NCBI GenBank assembly: GCA_030142905.1
Contig: JASJOG010000195.1
Location: forward strand, 434,001 to 498,000
DNA: 64,000 nt
Origin: Heliopora coerulea
Lineage: Eukaryota > Cnidaria > Anthozoa > Scleralcyonacea > Helioporidae
Reading direction: 5' to 3'
In this document: positions 1-7,595 of the stretch, piece after piece
Layout: the number at the start of each line of letters is the position of its first letter
Position numbering within the stretch: the first letter of the stretch is position 1
The notes under the pieces: generated by a model
Databases searched by the model: none
Told to the model about the DNA's origin: nothing
Seen by the model: the letters and a program-made list of their open reading frames with translations, nothing else
Made by a program: the position numbers and the translations under genes

Positions 1-1247
1 ATACCTTTTGCACCCCATGATAATATTTGGGAAATTAAATTTAAAACTGCTGAAATGACTGCACCAAAATTTTTACCTATATTTGCAATTGCTTTTCCCA
101 ATTTTCCAACTGCACTTGCGCCTTTTTTTAATGCGTTTCTTGCTCCCATATTTATTGCCGTAATTATACCCGCAACAGAGATTGCTACTGCTGATAAACC
201 TGCGAGATTTTCTTTCGCCCATTTTTTAAATCTTTCTAATCTTCCAAGGTCAGACTGTTCAACACTTTCATTTAAAATCCGTATTCCTTCTTCACTAATT
301 GGTCCTTCATTATTTTCAAGACTCATTTTGTCTGCTTGAAGTTCTGCAATTTCTGAAAAACTTTTATATACACTTTTTTGAGGTTCAGCTGTTTCTAAAT
401 CAGCTTTATTTTTCCAATGAATACTATCTTTATAAAATCCACTAATTTTTCCATGTATAACTTCTTTTTTTTCAGCTTTTGTCAGACTAGAATCAATATT
501 ATCAATATTATCATCATATAAACTTCCTCTAAATTCTCTTAAATCATCGTTGTTAAATAATGTTCGTCTTGGATCATTCTCATCATCAACTAATTTTTTT
601 AGGTTATTTTCACTAACTATATTATCAATTTTAGTTTGAATTTTTAAAAGAAAAACGTCAGTGACAGAATCATAAAAAATTTCCTCATCGGTTTCATCGG
701 TTTTGTTATCTTCACCACCATCGTCCTCAATTTTTTCTTGGGTTACCGCTCTTGAAGTTTTTTTATATTCTTCGATTGCTTCTCTCATATAATAATTAAA
801 TTCATTTACATATTTCTTATTTTTTCTTGTAAATAACTCTGGTTCATTGTTTCTATTGACATAACCAATTTTTTCACCTTTGAAAATAATTGAAGTATAT
901 TTTCTGCTTACTTTTGGGTCTCTAACAAATTCAGTTTTTTCTAACAATATTTTTGAATTTTCGCCATTTTTCTTTTCGATAGTAACATTGAATATTTTTT
1001 TGAAAGATCCTTTTATATCACCAGTAATTGATCTTTTTATAGATCCCAAATATTTTTTCAAATTATAACTAAATTTTACTCTATTAATTTTACTTGGTTC
1101 TTCTTCTTCATTGTTTAGTAATCTTGTTCTTTCATTATTATCCATTGAGTTATCACCACCAAAACTTGTTTCCCCCTCCTCACGGTCTTCCTCTTCTTCT
1201 TCCATATTTCTATTTCTCATTTCAATATCATTAAAACCTTCAGCCAT
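1..1247 (-). CDS. Conserved virus-like protein with hydrophobic segment, partial (3' end outside window)
   Basis: The frame is open from an ATG at 1247 down to base 1, about 415 codons, with no stop, so the C-terminus lies outside the window. The N-terminal 45 residues are very acidic (runs of Glu). The middle is charged and Lys/Asp/Glu/Asn-rich. Near residues 350-372 a hydrophobic stretch (LAGLSAVAISVAGIITAI) is followed by a basic amphipathic segment (GARNALKKGASAVGKLGKAI) and then further hydrophobic sequence. This acidic-then-membrane-active layout suggests a virion or membrane-interacting protein, but I cannot assign a function. The start sits 12 bases past the integrase stop codon, on the same strand, within an A/T leader ending TAAATG. 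Codon use matches the other genes of this block. Confidence 0.75.
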   Translation of the reverse strand, partial: MAEGFNDIEMRNRNMEEEEEDREEGETSFGGDNSMDNNERTRLLNNEEEEPSKINRVKFSYNLKKYLGSIKRSITGDIKGSFKKIFNVTIEKKNGENSKILLEKTEFVRDPKVSRKYTSIIFKGEKIGYVNRNNEPELFTRKNKKYVNEFNYYMREAIEEYKKTSRAVTQEKIEDDGGEDNKTDETDEEIFYDSVTDVFLLKIQTKIDNIVSENNLKKLVDDENDPRRTLFNNDDLREFRGSLYDDNIDNIDSSLTKAEKKEVIHGKISGFYKDSIHWKNKADLETAEPQKSVYKSFSEIAELQADKMSLENNEGPISEEGIRILNESVEQSDLGRLERFKKWAKENLAGLSAVAISVAGIITAINMGARNALKKGASAVGKLGKAIANIGKNFGAVISAVLNLISQILSWGAKG

Positions 1248-1259
1248 TTATTTATTTAT

Positions 1260-2378
1260 TTATTTTATATTTTGAATGTTTTCTTCTGCGATCCAAGAGT
1301 TATGTTTATTGTCATAACCTAACCACTTTACCAACACCATATTTTTACCTTTGACTTTTTTCCTTTTTAATATTTTCTCTACTTTATATAAGCGGTCTTT
1401 ATCATCCTTTTTATCCACAGCAGATAGTTCCTGTTCATAAAATTTCCCAATGATTGGTTCTCCTTCTAAATCTTCCACTTCATACATGTTTTGATCACCT
1501 CTAAATACTTTTACAATTTTAAACATTTCTTCTGTAAAATTAGCTTCATAACCTTTGTTAAAGATATTCTTATATTTAGAAATCCTAACAGTATCACCAA
1601 TTCTGAATTTAGGTAAAGGTAAATCTCCTAATGGGTAACCATATAGTGTAATCCACACTTGGTCTTTGTTAGACTTGTTCACATCAGCAGGTTTCATTAA
1701 TATACTCTTGTGTTTAGTGTGGTTATAATTATCTACAAGGTTTCTCAAAATGTTAATCCAATTGTGAGTTTCCTCACTATAGAAATATTTCCACATGGAT
1801 GTTTTTAGAGTTCTGTTAAATCTTTCAACTATAGCTGCTTTTTTAACAGATTTTGTAGAAAAATATTTAACATTATGTTCCTTCAATAACCACCTTACAC
1901 CAACATTATAAAATTCTTTTCCTTCATCAAATTGAGCTACATTTGGATATTCACCAAATCTTTTTTTAAATTTTCTAAGTAATTTTCCAACAGCTTTCGT
2001 CATGTTAAAAGTATCTTTTCTGTAGACAGGAATAGAGAATGCATATCGACTCAAAATTTCAACAGCAGTAAGTATCCAATAATATCCATCATTATACTTT
2101 TGATATTTTCTCATATCAATCAAGTCCATTTGTATTTGGTCACCCAAGTCTTTAACAAATGTTTTTTGAAATTTATGTCTTCTAACAATTGCTTTGTATC
2201 TTGTAAAAGTATCTTGTGTTTTTAACCAGTCTTGCACAATTTTTCTACTAACGTTTAATCCCTTTTCTTTTGCTTTTTGATAAAGTCTTTCTGCAGATTG
2301 ATAACCTGTTTCTGGATTGTAGTAAATGTCTCTTAACTCTTGTTCAATAACAACTTCTTTGTCACTAACTTTGTCCAT
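1260..2378 (-). CDS. DDE integrase with C-terminal chromodomain (Polinton type)
   Basis: This 372-residue protein should catalyse DNA strand transfer of the element into host DNA. The catalytic core is visible: Asp85 in QMDLIDM, Asp151 in FDEGKEF and Glu185 in AAIVERFNRTLK, a D-D-E spacing close to retroviral and Polinton integrases. A basic SH3-like stretch follows (about 257-300, KFRIGDTVRISKYK). Residues about 328-372 form a chromodomain (YKVEKILKRKK, LVKWLGYD, NSWIAEENI) with the aromatic residues expected for methyl-lysine recognition, which may target integration to heterochromatin. The N-terminal 60 residues lack a zinc-binding HHCC motif. The ORF is intact. It diverges from the 2400 gene across only 21 bases and is the upstream partner of the 1247 gene. 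Confidence 0.9.
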   Translation of the reverse strand: MDKVSDKEVVIEQELRDIYYNPETGYQSAERLYQKAKEKGLNVSRKIVQDWLKTQDTFTRYKAIVRRHKFQKTFVKDLGDQIQMDLIDMRKYQKYNDGYYWILTAVEILSRYAFSIPVYRKDTFNMTKAVGKLLRKFKKRFGEYPNVAQFDEGKEFYNVGVRWLLKEHNVKYFSTKSVKKAAIVERFNRTLKTSMWKYFYSEETHNWINILRNLVDNYNHTKHKSILMKPADVNKSNKDQVWITLYGYPLGDLPLPKFRIGDTVRISKYKNIFNKGYEANFTEEMFKIVKVFRGDQNMYEVEDLEGEPIIGKFYEQELSAVDKKDDKDRLYKVEKILKRKKVKGKNMVLVKWLGYDNKHNSWIAEENIQNIK

Positions 2379-2399
2379 TTATTTTTATTAAAATAAATA
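2379..2399. promoter_or_regulatory. Divergent intergenic promoter region of the virus-like element
   Basis: Only 21 A/T bases (plus one G/C-free core) separate the ATG of the minus-strand integrase from the ATG of the plus-strand 413-residue gene. Any promoter for both must sit here or within the coding ends. On the minus strand the leader ends in AAAATAAATG and on the plus strand in AAATAAATAATG. The same type of leader precedes nearly every gene of the element. Confidence 0.5.
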
Positions 2400-3641
2400 A
2401 TGAATTCAACTGAAGAAATGGAAAGAAAATATTATGGGAAAAATTATGATTATGTTATGAAAAATATTAAAGAAGATGTTGAATTGGAGAAAAAATATTT
2501 TAATGAAAAATATCCATATGCAGACATGTCAAAGTTTTCTTTCGAAGCTGATTTTGATAAAAATGCTGTTTTTCAAGGTTATCATGTTTGGTTTAAAAAT
2601 AATTCGTTTTTGTCAACAGATATAAATTCAGATACATTTAAAAATGACTCAAACATGACAAAATATTTAACAATAAATAAACCTGTTGAAAGATTTCCAA
2701 AAATATGGAAATCCAATGGAACAATTCAAGAAATTCAAAAATCCAATCCATTAACTGTCGAAGGACTTACAATTTATGATAAATATCCTGATCATTTAAT
2801 ATTAAATTACCCAATTGAAAATTTTAGAATTTATATTAATAATAAAGATTATTTTTTATCTAAATTACCAATATTGAATATAACCACCAATTATTGGATA
2901 GGAAATTGGAGCGACAGCGAAAGTTATTATAGAGTTTGTTTTTCAGTTTATTGTGCTGCTTATTGTTGTGGAATTTCAATTCAACATTTAACACCATCCA
3001 AAGACGTTTTTCCTATTATAACATCAATTATGAGATTTCATTTGTATTTTACTGTGAGAAGACTTTTAAGAAGAATGGATGGTGGAGAAAAAATGTCAGA
3101 CATTAGTAGAGAATTTTCTGCGAATAAATTTTATAGAAACAATGAACATATTAGAAGAAAAATGATTTATAGACAAAAAGGCAGGGTTGTTTATCAATTA
3201 TATCCAGATTCATTCAAAAATGACTACAAAAGATATATTCCAGTAAAAAGTAATGGTTTTACAAAAATTGGAATTCAATATTTAAATCAATCTATTGAAG
3301 CATTTATTTATTCCATATTAGGTAGTCAAGCTAGAACAAAACAATCTATTTTTAGTAACAGAGCTAGTGCATTAGAAACTCAAAAAGAATTTAGAAAAAT
3401 TTTTGAAGATAGCGTAATAAATTATGATACAGCAACCTGGATAAATAATATGAATACAGCCATAACTGCAACTAATGTTGTTTTAAATACTTCCATAAGT
3501 CCAAGTGTATGGTTAGTTCCAAGCAGTCTAATAATTTTAAAAAATTCTATTGAAGGATACAATAATAAATTAAAAGTTTCTGATGAAAATATGGTTTTTG
3601 GAATTAACGAAAATTTAAATTATTATGGGGTTAAACAATAA
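2400..3641 (+). CDS. Conserved virus-like element protein, 413 residues, function unknown
   Basis: The ORF is intact. The protein is rich in Asn, Lys, Tyr and Ile. A central segment contains NYWIGNWSDSESYYRVCFSV, followed by a Cys-rich hydrophobic patch (YCAAYCCGISIQHL) at about residues 180-200. After this comes a basic region with several Arg pairs (RRLLRRMDGG), then QSIEAFIYSILGSQ and a C-terminal half that looks alpha-helical. No catalytic motif is recognised. Its position next to the integrase and ahead of the fibre genes makes a structural or virion role plausible, but this is inference. It lacks the length of a typical double-jelly-roll major capsid protein. The stop TAA (3639-3641) is followed in the same frame by a further ORF (3645-3884). 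Confidence 0.75.
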   Translation: MNSTEEMERKYYGKNYDYVMKNIKEDVELEKKYFNEKYPYADMSKFSFEADFDKNAVFQGYHVWFKNNSFLSTDINSDTFKNDSNMTKYLTINKPVERFPKIWKSNGTIQEIQKSNPLTVEGLTIYDKYPDHLILNYPIENFRIYINNKDYFLSKLPILNITTNYWIGNWSDSESYYRVCFSVYCAAYCCGISIQHLTPSKDVFPIITSIMRFHLYFTVRRLLRRMDGGEKMSDISREFSANKFYRNNEHIRRKMIYRQKGRVVYQLYPDSFKNDYKRYIPVKSNGFTKIGIQYLNQSIEAFIYSILGSQARTKQSIFSNRASALETQKEFRKIFEDSVINYDTATWINNMNTAITATNVVLNTSISPSVWLVPSSLIILKNSIEGYNNKLKVSDENMVFGINENLNYYGVKQ

Positions 3642-3644
3642 CCT

Positions 3645-3884
3645 GTGAAAAAACAACACAACATAGAATTGAAAAAATTGGAAACATTGGGAGACCGGAG
3701 CACAGCGACGGCAAGCCGATCTAAAGTATACAAAAAAGATGATCAACCTCAAAAACCTGTGAAAAACCTAAAAACCACAAGCAGGGTAAAAAATCTTACA
3801 ACTGCGAAACCAACAACTGATAATTTAATTGTTTTTTCTTTATCAATAATTGGTGGAATTTTAATTGCGCGGTACGTACTTTGA
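3645..3884 (+). CDS. Small tail-anchored protein without an ATG start
   Basis: This frame of about 79 codons has no ATG; the first possible near-cognate start is GTG at 3645. It is in the same frame as the preceding 413-residue gene, separated only by TAA and one codon. The protein is basic with Lys/Thr-rich repeats and ends in a hydrophobic segment (NLIVFSLSIIGGILIARYVL) that reads as a C-terminal membrane anchor. The coherent composition and transmembrane end suggest real coding sequence. It could be a separate gene whose ATG has been lost, a gene with non-AUG initiation, or a C-terminal extension reached by readthrough of the TAA. The sequence alone cannot decide. Confidence 0.45.
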   Translation: MKKQHNIELKKLETLGDRSTATASRSKVYKKDDQPQKPVKNLKTTSRVKNLTTAKPTTDNLIVFSLSIIGGILIARYVL

Positions 3885-3934
3885 TCAACAAAGTTTTGAC
3901 AAAGTTTTGAATCAAAATATATATTATAAAATAA

Positions 3935-4603
3935 ATGACAATATCTTTAAAAATTTTTATATCAAAAAATGAAAAAACAATCGCATTAGACGATCCAATC
4001 ATATTAAACAGTTGTTCAGTGATGTTTGTAAAATCTATAAGTATTTTTTTGAATTATGATAATTTGAATAAAAGTTTTCATTATACTTATGACACGAAAG
4101 GTACAAATACAAAAATTAATTTCAAAGATGGGTATTATACATTTAATATTTTAAAAACTGAATTTGAAAATGTTGGAAAAATAGAATTGAAACAAGTGGA
4201 TTATAGTGGGAAATGCACAATAAAATCCGATAAAGAATTAAATTTACAAACATTTGCACTCATACTAGGATTTCCCGTTAATAAAGTTATATCTCCAAAT
4301 GCATTAACTGAAAGTGACAATGAGGTAAATATCAACAATAATTTGGAATATGTAAACATAAGTTGTAACATGATTGACAAAAGTAAAAATTTTGTAAATG
4401 GAAAAAGAAGTGACATTCTTCTACAAATTCCTATAACAACACAACAAACACTAAAAGGTAGTATTTCTAGAATTTATCCTTCCTCCGAAGTAACAAAAGG
4501 GGTTAAATTATCAAATGGAATTTATAATGAAATAAAATTCAAAGTGGAAGGAAATAATTCTTCTTATATAGGAAATATTTTGTTAGAAATTATTATAAAA
4601 TAA
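3935..4603 (+). CDS. Beta-rich virus-like element protein, 222 residues, possible capsid component
   Basis: The ATG follows the leader TATAAAATAA. The stop TAA directly abuts the ATG of the next gene (TAAATG), so the two genes share the motif. The sequence alternates short beta-strand-like stretches with Asn/Lys/Gly turns and has no catalytic motif, transmembrane segment or signal peptide. The C-terminal third (SDILLQIPITTQQTLKGSIS, later ending GNILLEIIIK) has the look of a single jelly-roll or other beta-sandwich. That would suit a minor capsid or penton-like role, but this is inference from composition and neighbourhood only. The ORF is intact. Confidence 0.65.
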   Translation: MTISLKIFISKNEKTIALDDPIILNSCSVMFVKSISIFLNYDNLNKSFHYTYDTKGTNTKINFKDGYYTFNILKTEFENVGKIELKQVDYSGKCTIKSDKELNLQTFALILGFPVNKVISPNALTESDNEVNINNNLEYVNISCNMIDKSKNFVNGKRSDILLQIPITTQQTLKGSISRIYPSSEVTKGVKLSNGIYNEIKFKVEGNNSSYIGNILLEIIIK

Positions 4604-5803
4604 ATGAGTTTATTCTATGGATATGAAAACAAACATGAATCTGATGTAACAGGAAAGCTGTCTACTACAGGAGGGGATATGACAGGAGACATTAACATGG
4701 GCTCGCACTATATCATAACATCAGTTGACCCAACAGAAAATGCGCATTTAGCGAGGAAGAAATATGTAGATGACAAAGTGAGTACATCGAGTGGCTCAGG
4801 AACTTTTTTATTAAAAACAGGAGGAACAATGGTGGGAAATATTATCATGGGAAATAATAAAATTATTTCTTCAACAAATCCTACACTTGAAACACATTTA
4901 GCAAGGAAGAAATACGTCGACGACCGTGTAGACGACAAAGTCGTCTCTCTGCATGATAATTTAAATATAAAAAAGGATGTTAGTTTTTCAGTATTAAAAG
5001 ATAATTTTTCTTTGAAATTTCATAATTTATATTTTGTTGAATATAATTCAATATATGATTTGTTGTTTGAAAGAAACGGAGGAAAAGTAAAAGAACTAAT
5101 TGATTATGGAATTGAAGGAAACAATTTTAAACAAACAACAAAAAGTCTTCAACCTTCCTTGTGTTTAGAAAGTGAAAAAGAAAATAATAAATATTTTTTA
5201 AAATTTAATAACAATAGAATGATTTCAGATTCCAACATTAATCCAATATCAGGAAAAAAAGATATTGTAAATGTTTTTGTTGTTTATAAATAGAATTCTG
5301 TTCCTTCATCTGGAAGTGATTGGTTAAGAGGAGGAATTTTTGGACATGATAATGGAGGTTATGATAAATTTATTTGTTTTGCAAATCCAACTACAAAAGA
5401 ATTAGTTATTTCTGGAGATAGTGCTGATTTTTTCGGTATTGGTTCAAATCCTGTAAATCATAAGATACCAATTGCTGCTTTTCAATCAAAATCCAATGCT
5501 GGAGTTTTGAATAAATGGATATGTTTGAGTATTCATTGGGATGTGTATACATCACCAAATAATAATGAAAGTAGTGTTTATTGTAATGGAAAAAAGTTAA
5601 CATCTTTTACATCCAAAACTGTTTCAGGAGATACAACTTTAACAATTGGCGATATAAAAAATAACACAAATTCACCTTTTGATGGATCAATATCTTTCTT
5701 TTCAATTTTAAAACACGAAAAAATGACAGATAAAGAAATTTTGTTTTATCATTATGTTCTTTGTAATTTATACAACGTCGATCATGATAATATAAATATA
5801 TAA
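4604..5803 (+). pseudogene. Fibre-like protein gene 1, interrupted by an in-frame TAG
   Basis: One reading frame runs from the ATG at 4604 to the TAA at 5801-5803, broken only by a TAG at 5291-5293. The N-terminal part has two tandem copies (about residues 18-59 and 68-113) of a fibre repeat with the pattern GGxMxGxIxMG followed by HLARKKYVDD. This is the pattern of trimeric beta-structured phage tail fibres. The C-terminal part, after the TAG, contains NKWICLSIHWD and a short turn (YCNGKKLTSF) like LamG/concanavalin-type lectin folds, suggesting receptor binding. The downstream gene is a paralogue with the same order. The premature TAG leaves a 229-codon product lacking most of the lectin-like part. 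It may be a decay mutation, a sequencing error or a readthrough codon. Confidence 0.72.
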
Positions 5804-5808
5804 AATAA

Positions 5809-6828
5809 ATGAGTGTTATATTTAATGATGATGATTTTAGTTCAAAAAGAAAAAATTTCATTTTAAATGAATTTGATAAAAAATTATCAAAAACAGGTGG
5901 AACAATGACTGGAGATTTGAATATGGGAAATCATCATATTCTTCATGCAGCAAATTATACCCCATCTTCTGATCATCATGTTGTGACTAAAAAATATGTG
6001 ACAAATTTTTCATTGGCAAATACGGTTGCAAATATTTATAATTTGCAAATGGATGATGAAGGAATTTTTGATGTGAAAGATGATAATAATTATATAGAAT
6101 ATGCTGGAAGCAATAAAAAGGTTGAAAAACTTTTGAATTTGTCAAGAAAAAAAGATTGGAATTTCAAACAAGATGATACAAACAAACAACCATTTTTCAA
6201 AAAATCCACAATTAATAATAATTTTTATTGTGTCCAATATCTTGGATCAAACAGCAACAATTTACATTTAACTTGTGAAGAAAATATTTTAAGCTATCAA
6301 TACTTGAATTTTTACTTTGTATATGGTTTAAAATCATTAAATTCGTCTAACAATGAGGTGTCGTTGTTTAAAATCATAGATAATGAAACAGTAAGTCAAC
6401 CAACTCCTTTTAATTTTGGTATTTCTTATCGTAATTCATTATTATATATCACAAATTCATCCACGTCCGCAATTTCAAATAGCAGATGGCAATTGAAAGC
6501 AAATGCAACTCAAATAAACAAATTAATATGTCTTTCTGTTCATTGGGATCAAGGTAACGTCGGTGGTGATAAAAAAGGAAATCTTTATGTGAATGGAAAA
6601 GAAATTGCTTCTTTCTATACAAATGCTAGAAAGTATCACACTCCAAATATGAAAATTTATCTTGGATCAAAAAATAAAGACCACGGAAAAATGGATGAAG
6701 AAATATTATATGTATATGTTTCAACAAGAAAAATGAAATATCCAGAAATTGTTTTAAACCATTATCTTTGTAAAAAATATGGTGTTGATTTTGACGAAGA
6801 TGAAATATTAAAATATATAACTAAATAA
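5809..6828 (+). CDS. Fibre-like protein 2 with C-terminal LamG/lectin-like domain
   Basis: This intact 339-codon gene starts five bases after the stop of the first fibre gene. Residues about 25-66 hold a single fibre repeat (KLSKTGGTMTGDLNMG, then KKYV). From about residue 110 to the end the sequence is predicted beta-rich and shares landmarks with fibre 1: a motif ICLSVHWD, then NLYVNGKEIASF, and a C-terminal motif HYLCKKYGVDFDEDE that parallels HYVLCNLYNVDHD in copy 1. The likely role is attachment of the particle to a cell-surface ligand, with the repeat region forming the stalk. This is inferred from the architecture. Having one more stalk repeat in copy 1 than in copy 2 suggests duplication followed by repeat gain or loss. 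Confidence 0.78.
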   Translation: MSVIFNDDDFSSKRKNFILNEFDKKLSKTGGTMTGDLNMGNHHILHAANYTPSSDHHVVTKKYVTNFSLANTVANIYNLQMDDEGIFDVKDDNNYIEYAGSNKKVEKLLNLSRKKDWNFKQDDTNKQPFFKKSTINNNFYCVQYLGSNSNNLHLTCEENILSYQYLNFYFVYGLKSLNSSNNEVSLFKIIDNETVSQPTPFNFGISYRNSLLYITNSSTSAISNSRWQLKANATQINKLICLSVHWDQGNVGGDKKGNLYVNGKEIASFYTNARKYHTPNMKIYLGSKNKDHGKMDEEILYVYVSTRKMKYPEIVLNHYLCKKYGVDFDEDEILKYITK

Positions 6829-7028
6829 ATTTTGAATAAATTTTAAATAACTCTTACGCTCAGCTTATCTGTTTGAATAAATTTTGAATAACCACAAATG
6901 TTATTTAAAATTTACTTGACTTTTATTTAATTTTATTCATAAATAACGCTTGCGCTCAGCTTCACTGTTTGAATAAATTTTAAATACACTTCAATAAATT
7001 TTAAATAAAATTATAAAAAGATAAATAA
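6829..7028. repeat. Intergenic region with 47-bp direct repeats
   Basis: This is the only sizeable intergenic gap in the element, between the fibre 2 gene and the 134-residue gene. Two imperfect 47-base copies lie at 6844-6890 and 6940-6986, each with a G/C-containing core (CGCTCAGCTT) in otherwise A/T sequence. Around them the motif AATAAATTTTRAATA recurs about six times. It could be a replication or transcription control region, or a recombination scar. Confidence 0.6.
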
Positions 7029-7433
7029 ATGAGTGAACAAGGTGAAACAAGTAAACAACCAAATGTTGATAAAGTAACAGCAGTTGAAAAATCTGTTAAA
7101 GCAAAAGATCCAAGAAAAGTGGAATTGGGAAAAAGATTGGCGAAAATTTCAAGAGAAGCAAAAGAAAGAAAAGCAAGACAGCGAAGCGAAGAAAATTCTA
7201 GACAACAAAGCGAAGAAAATGAAGAAATAAATAATTACACCTTTGGCGTTGAACCTTCCACTTTGGGGTATTTGATTGGAGGAGTGGGAGTTGCTGCTGC
7301 GTTGGGAGGATTATACTTTGCATATAAAAAAGACAAAAGAGACCAAGAAATGCTTCACCAAAACGAAGCTTCGGCGAAGCTGCGGCAAAAACAAGAAAAA
7401 CAAGAAAAAGACGGTGAAGCTAAGCTAAGCTAA
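7029..7433 (+). CDS. Small single-span membrane protein of the virus-like element
   Basis: The ORF has 134 codons from the ATG in GATAAATAAATG. The N-terminal half is charged and helical (KAKDPRKVELGKRLAKISRE, then Lys/Arg/Glu-rich with a duplicated SEEN motif). Residues about 78-97 form one hydrophobic span (STLGYLIGGVGVAAALGGLY). The tail is Lys/Glu/Gln-rich, probably coiled-coil. There is no signal peptide, so a type III or internally anchored topology is likely. It resembles an uncharacterised membrane protein type in integrase-bearing elements, with unknown function. Near-identical GAAGC/AAGCT repeats at its 3' end (around 7365-7431) may reflect local slippage. It is downstream of the fibre genes on the same strand. 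Confidence 0.65.
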   Translation: MSEQGETSKQPNVDKVTAVEKSVKAKDPRKVELGKRLAKISREAKERKARQRSEENSRQQSEENEEINNYTFGVEPSTLGYLIGGVGVAAALGGLYFAYKKDKRDQEMLHQNEASAKLRQKQEKQEKDGEAKLS

Positions 7434-7523
7434 GAAAGAAGGAAGGTCGTGAGTTTAAAATAACCCCGTTGTGTTCTATTGAAAACCTGTAAGTTTTAAA
7501 AATTTTTTTATGTATATAAATAA

Positions 7524-7595
7524 ATGGGTGAAATGAATAGAAAAGAAGTTATGAATGAATTATATTACGCTCCTCCGCGCGCAATTTGGCCATAA
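7524..7595 (+). pseudogene. Start of a further virus-like gene, cut off at the element edge
   Basis: A typical leader (TATATAAATAAATG) opens a frame that reads MGEMNRKEVMNELYYAPPR and then runs into unrelated sequence and a TAA at 7593-7595. Composition changes from A/T-rich to ordinary near 7572. The pattern KEV, then EL, then YY-P resembles the integrase N-terminus of this same element (KEVVIEQELRDIYYNPETGY), so this could be the beginning of a second integrase-like gene. The similarity is short. The break marks where the element was truncated or rearranged. Confidence 0.45.

Larger units (their letters stand above)
1..7575. mobile_element. Partial Maverick/Polinton-like integrated virus-like element
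   Basis: The region holds eight compact, intronless, very AT-rich genes in two divergent groups: two on the minus strand (1-2378) and the rest on the plus strand (2400-7595). Intergenic gaps are 0 to about 200 bases, unlike the gene-poor DNA that follows. The set includes a retroviral-type DDE integrase with a chromodomain, fibre-like genes and small membrane proteins. Polintons/Mavericks and adintoviruses are known to combine such an integrase with virion genes. No terminal inverted repeat is visible. The element continues beyond base 1, and its right side stops abruptly inside an ORF near 7575, where base composition changes. DNA polymerase B, packaging ATPase, protease and a clear double-jelly-roll capsid gene are not seen here. 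Two in-frame stops (3639 and 5291) suggest an inactive copy. Confidence 0.72.

Noticed and set aside
55..339. Plus-strand ORF
   Set aside because: It overlaps the longer minus-strand gene at 1-1247, whose codon pattern and start leader are consistent with the element.
2400..3641. Major capsid protein call
   Set aside because: The length and motifs do not match the double-jelly-roll capsid, so I left it as unknown.
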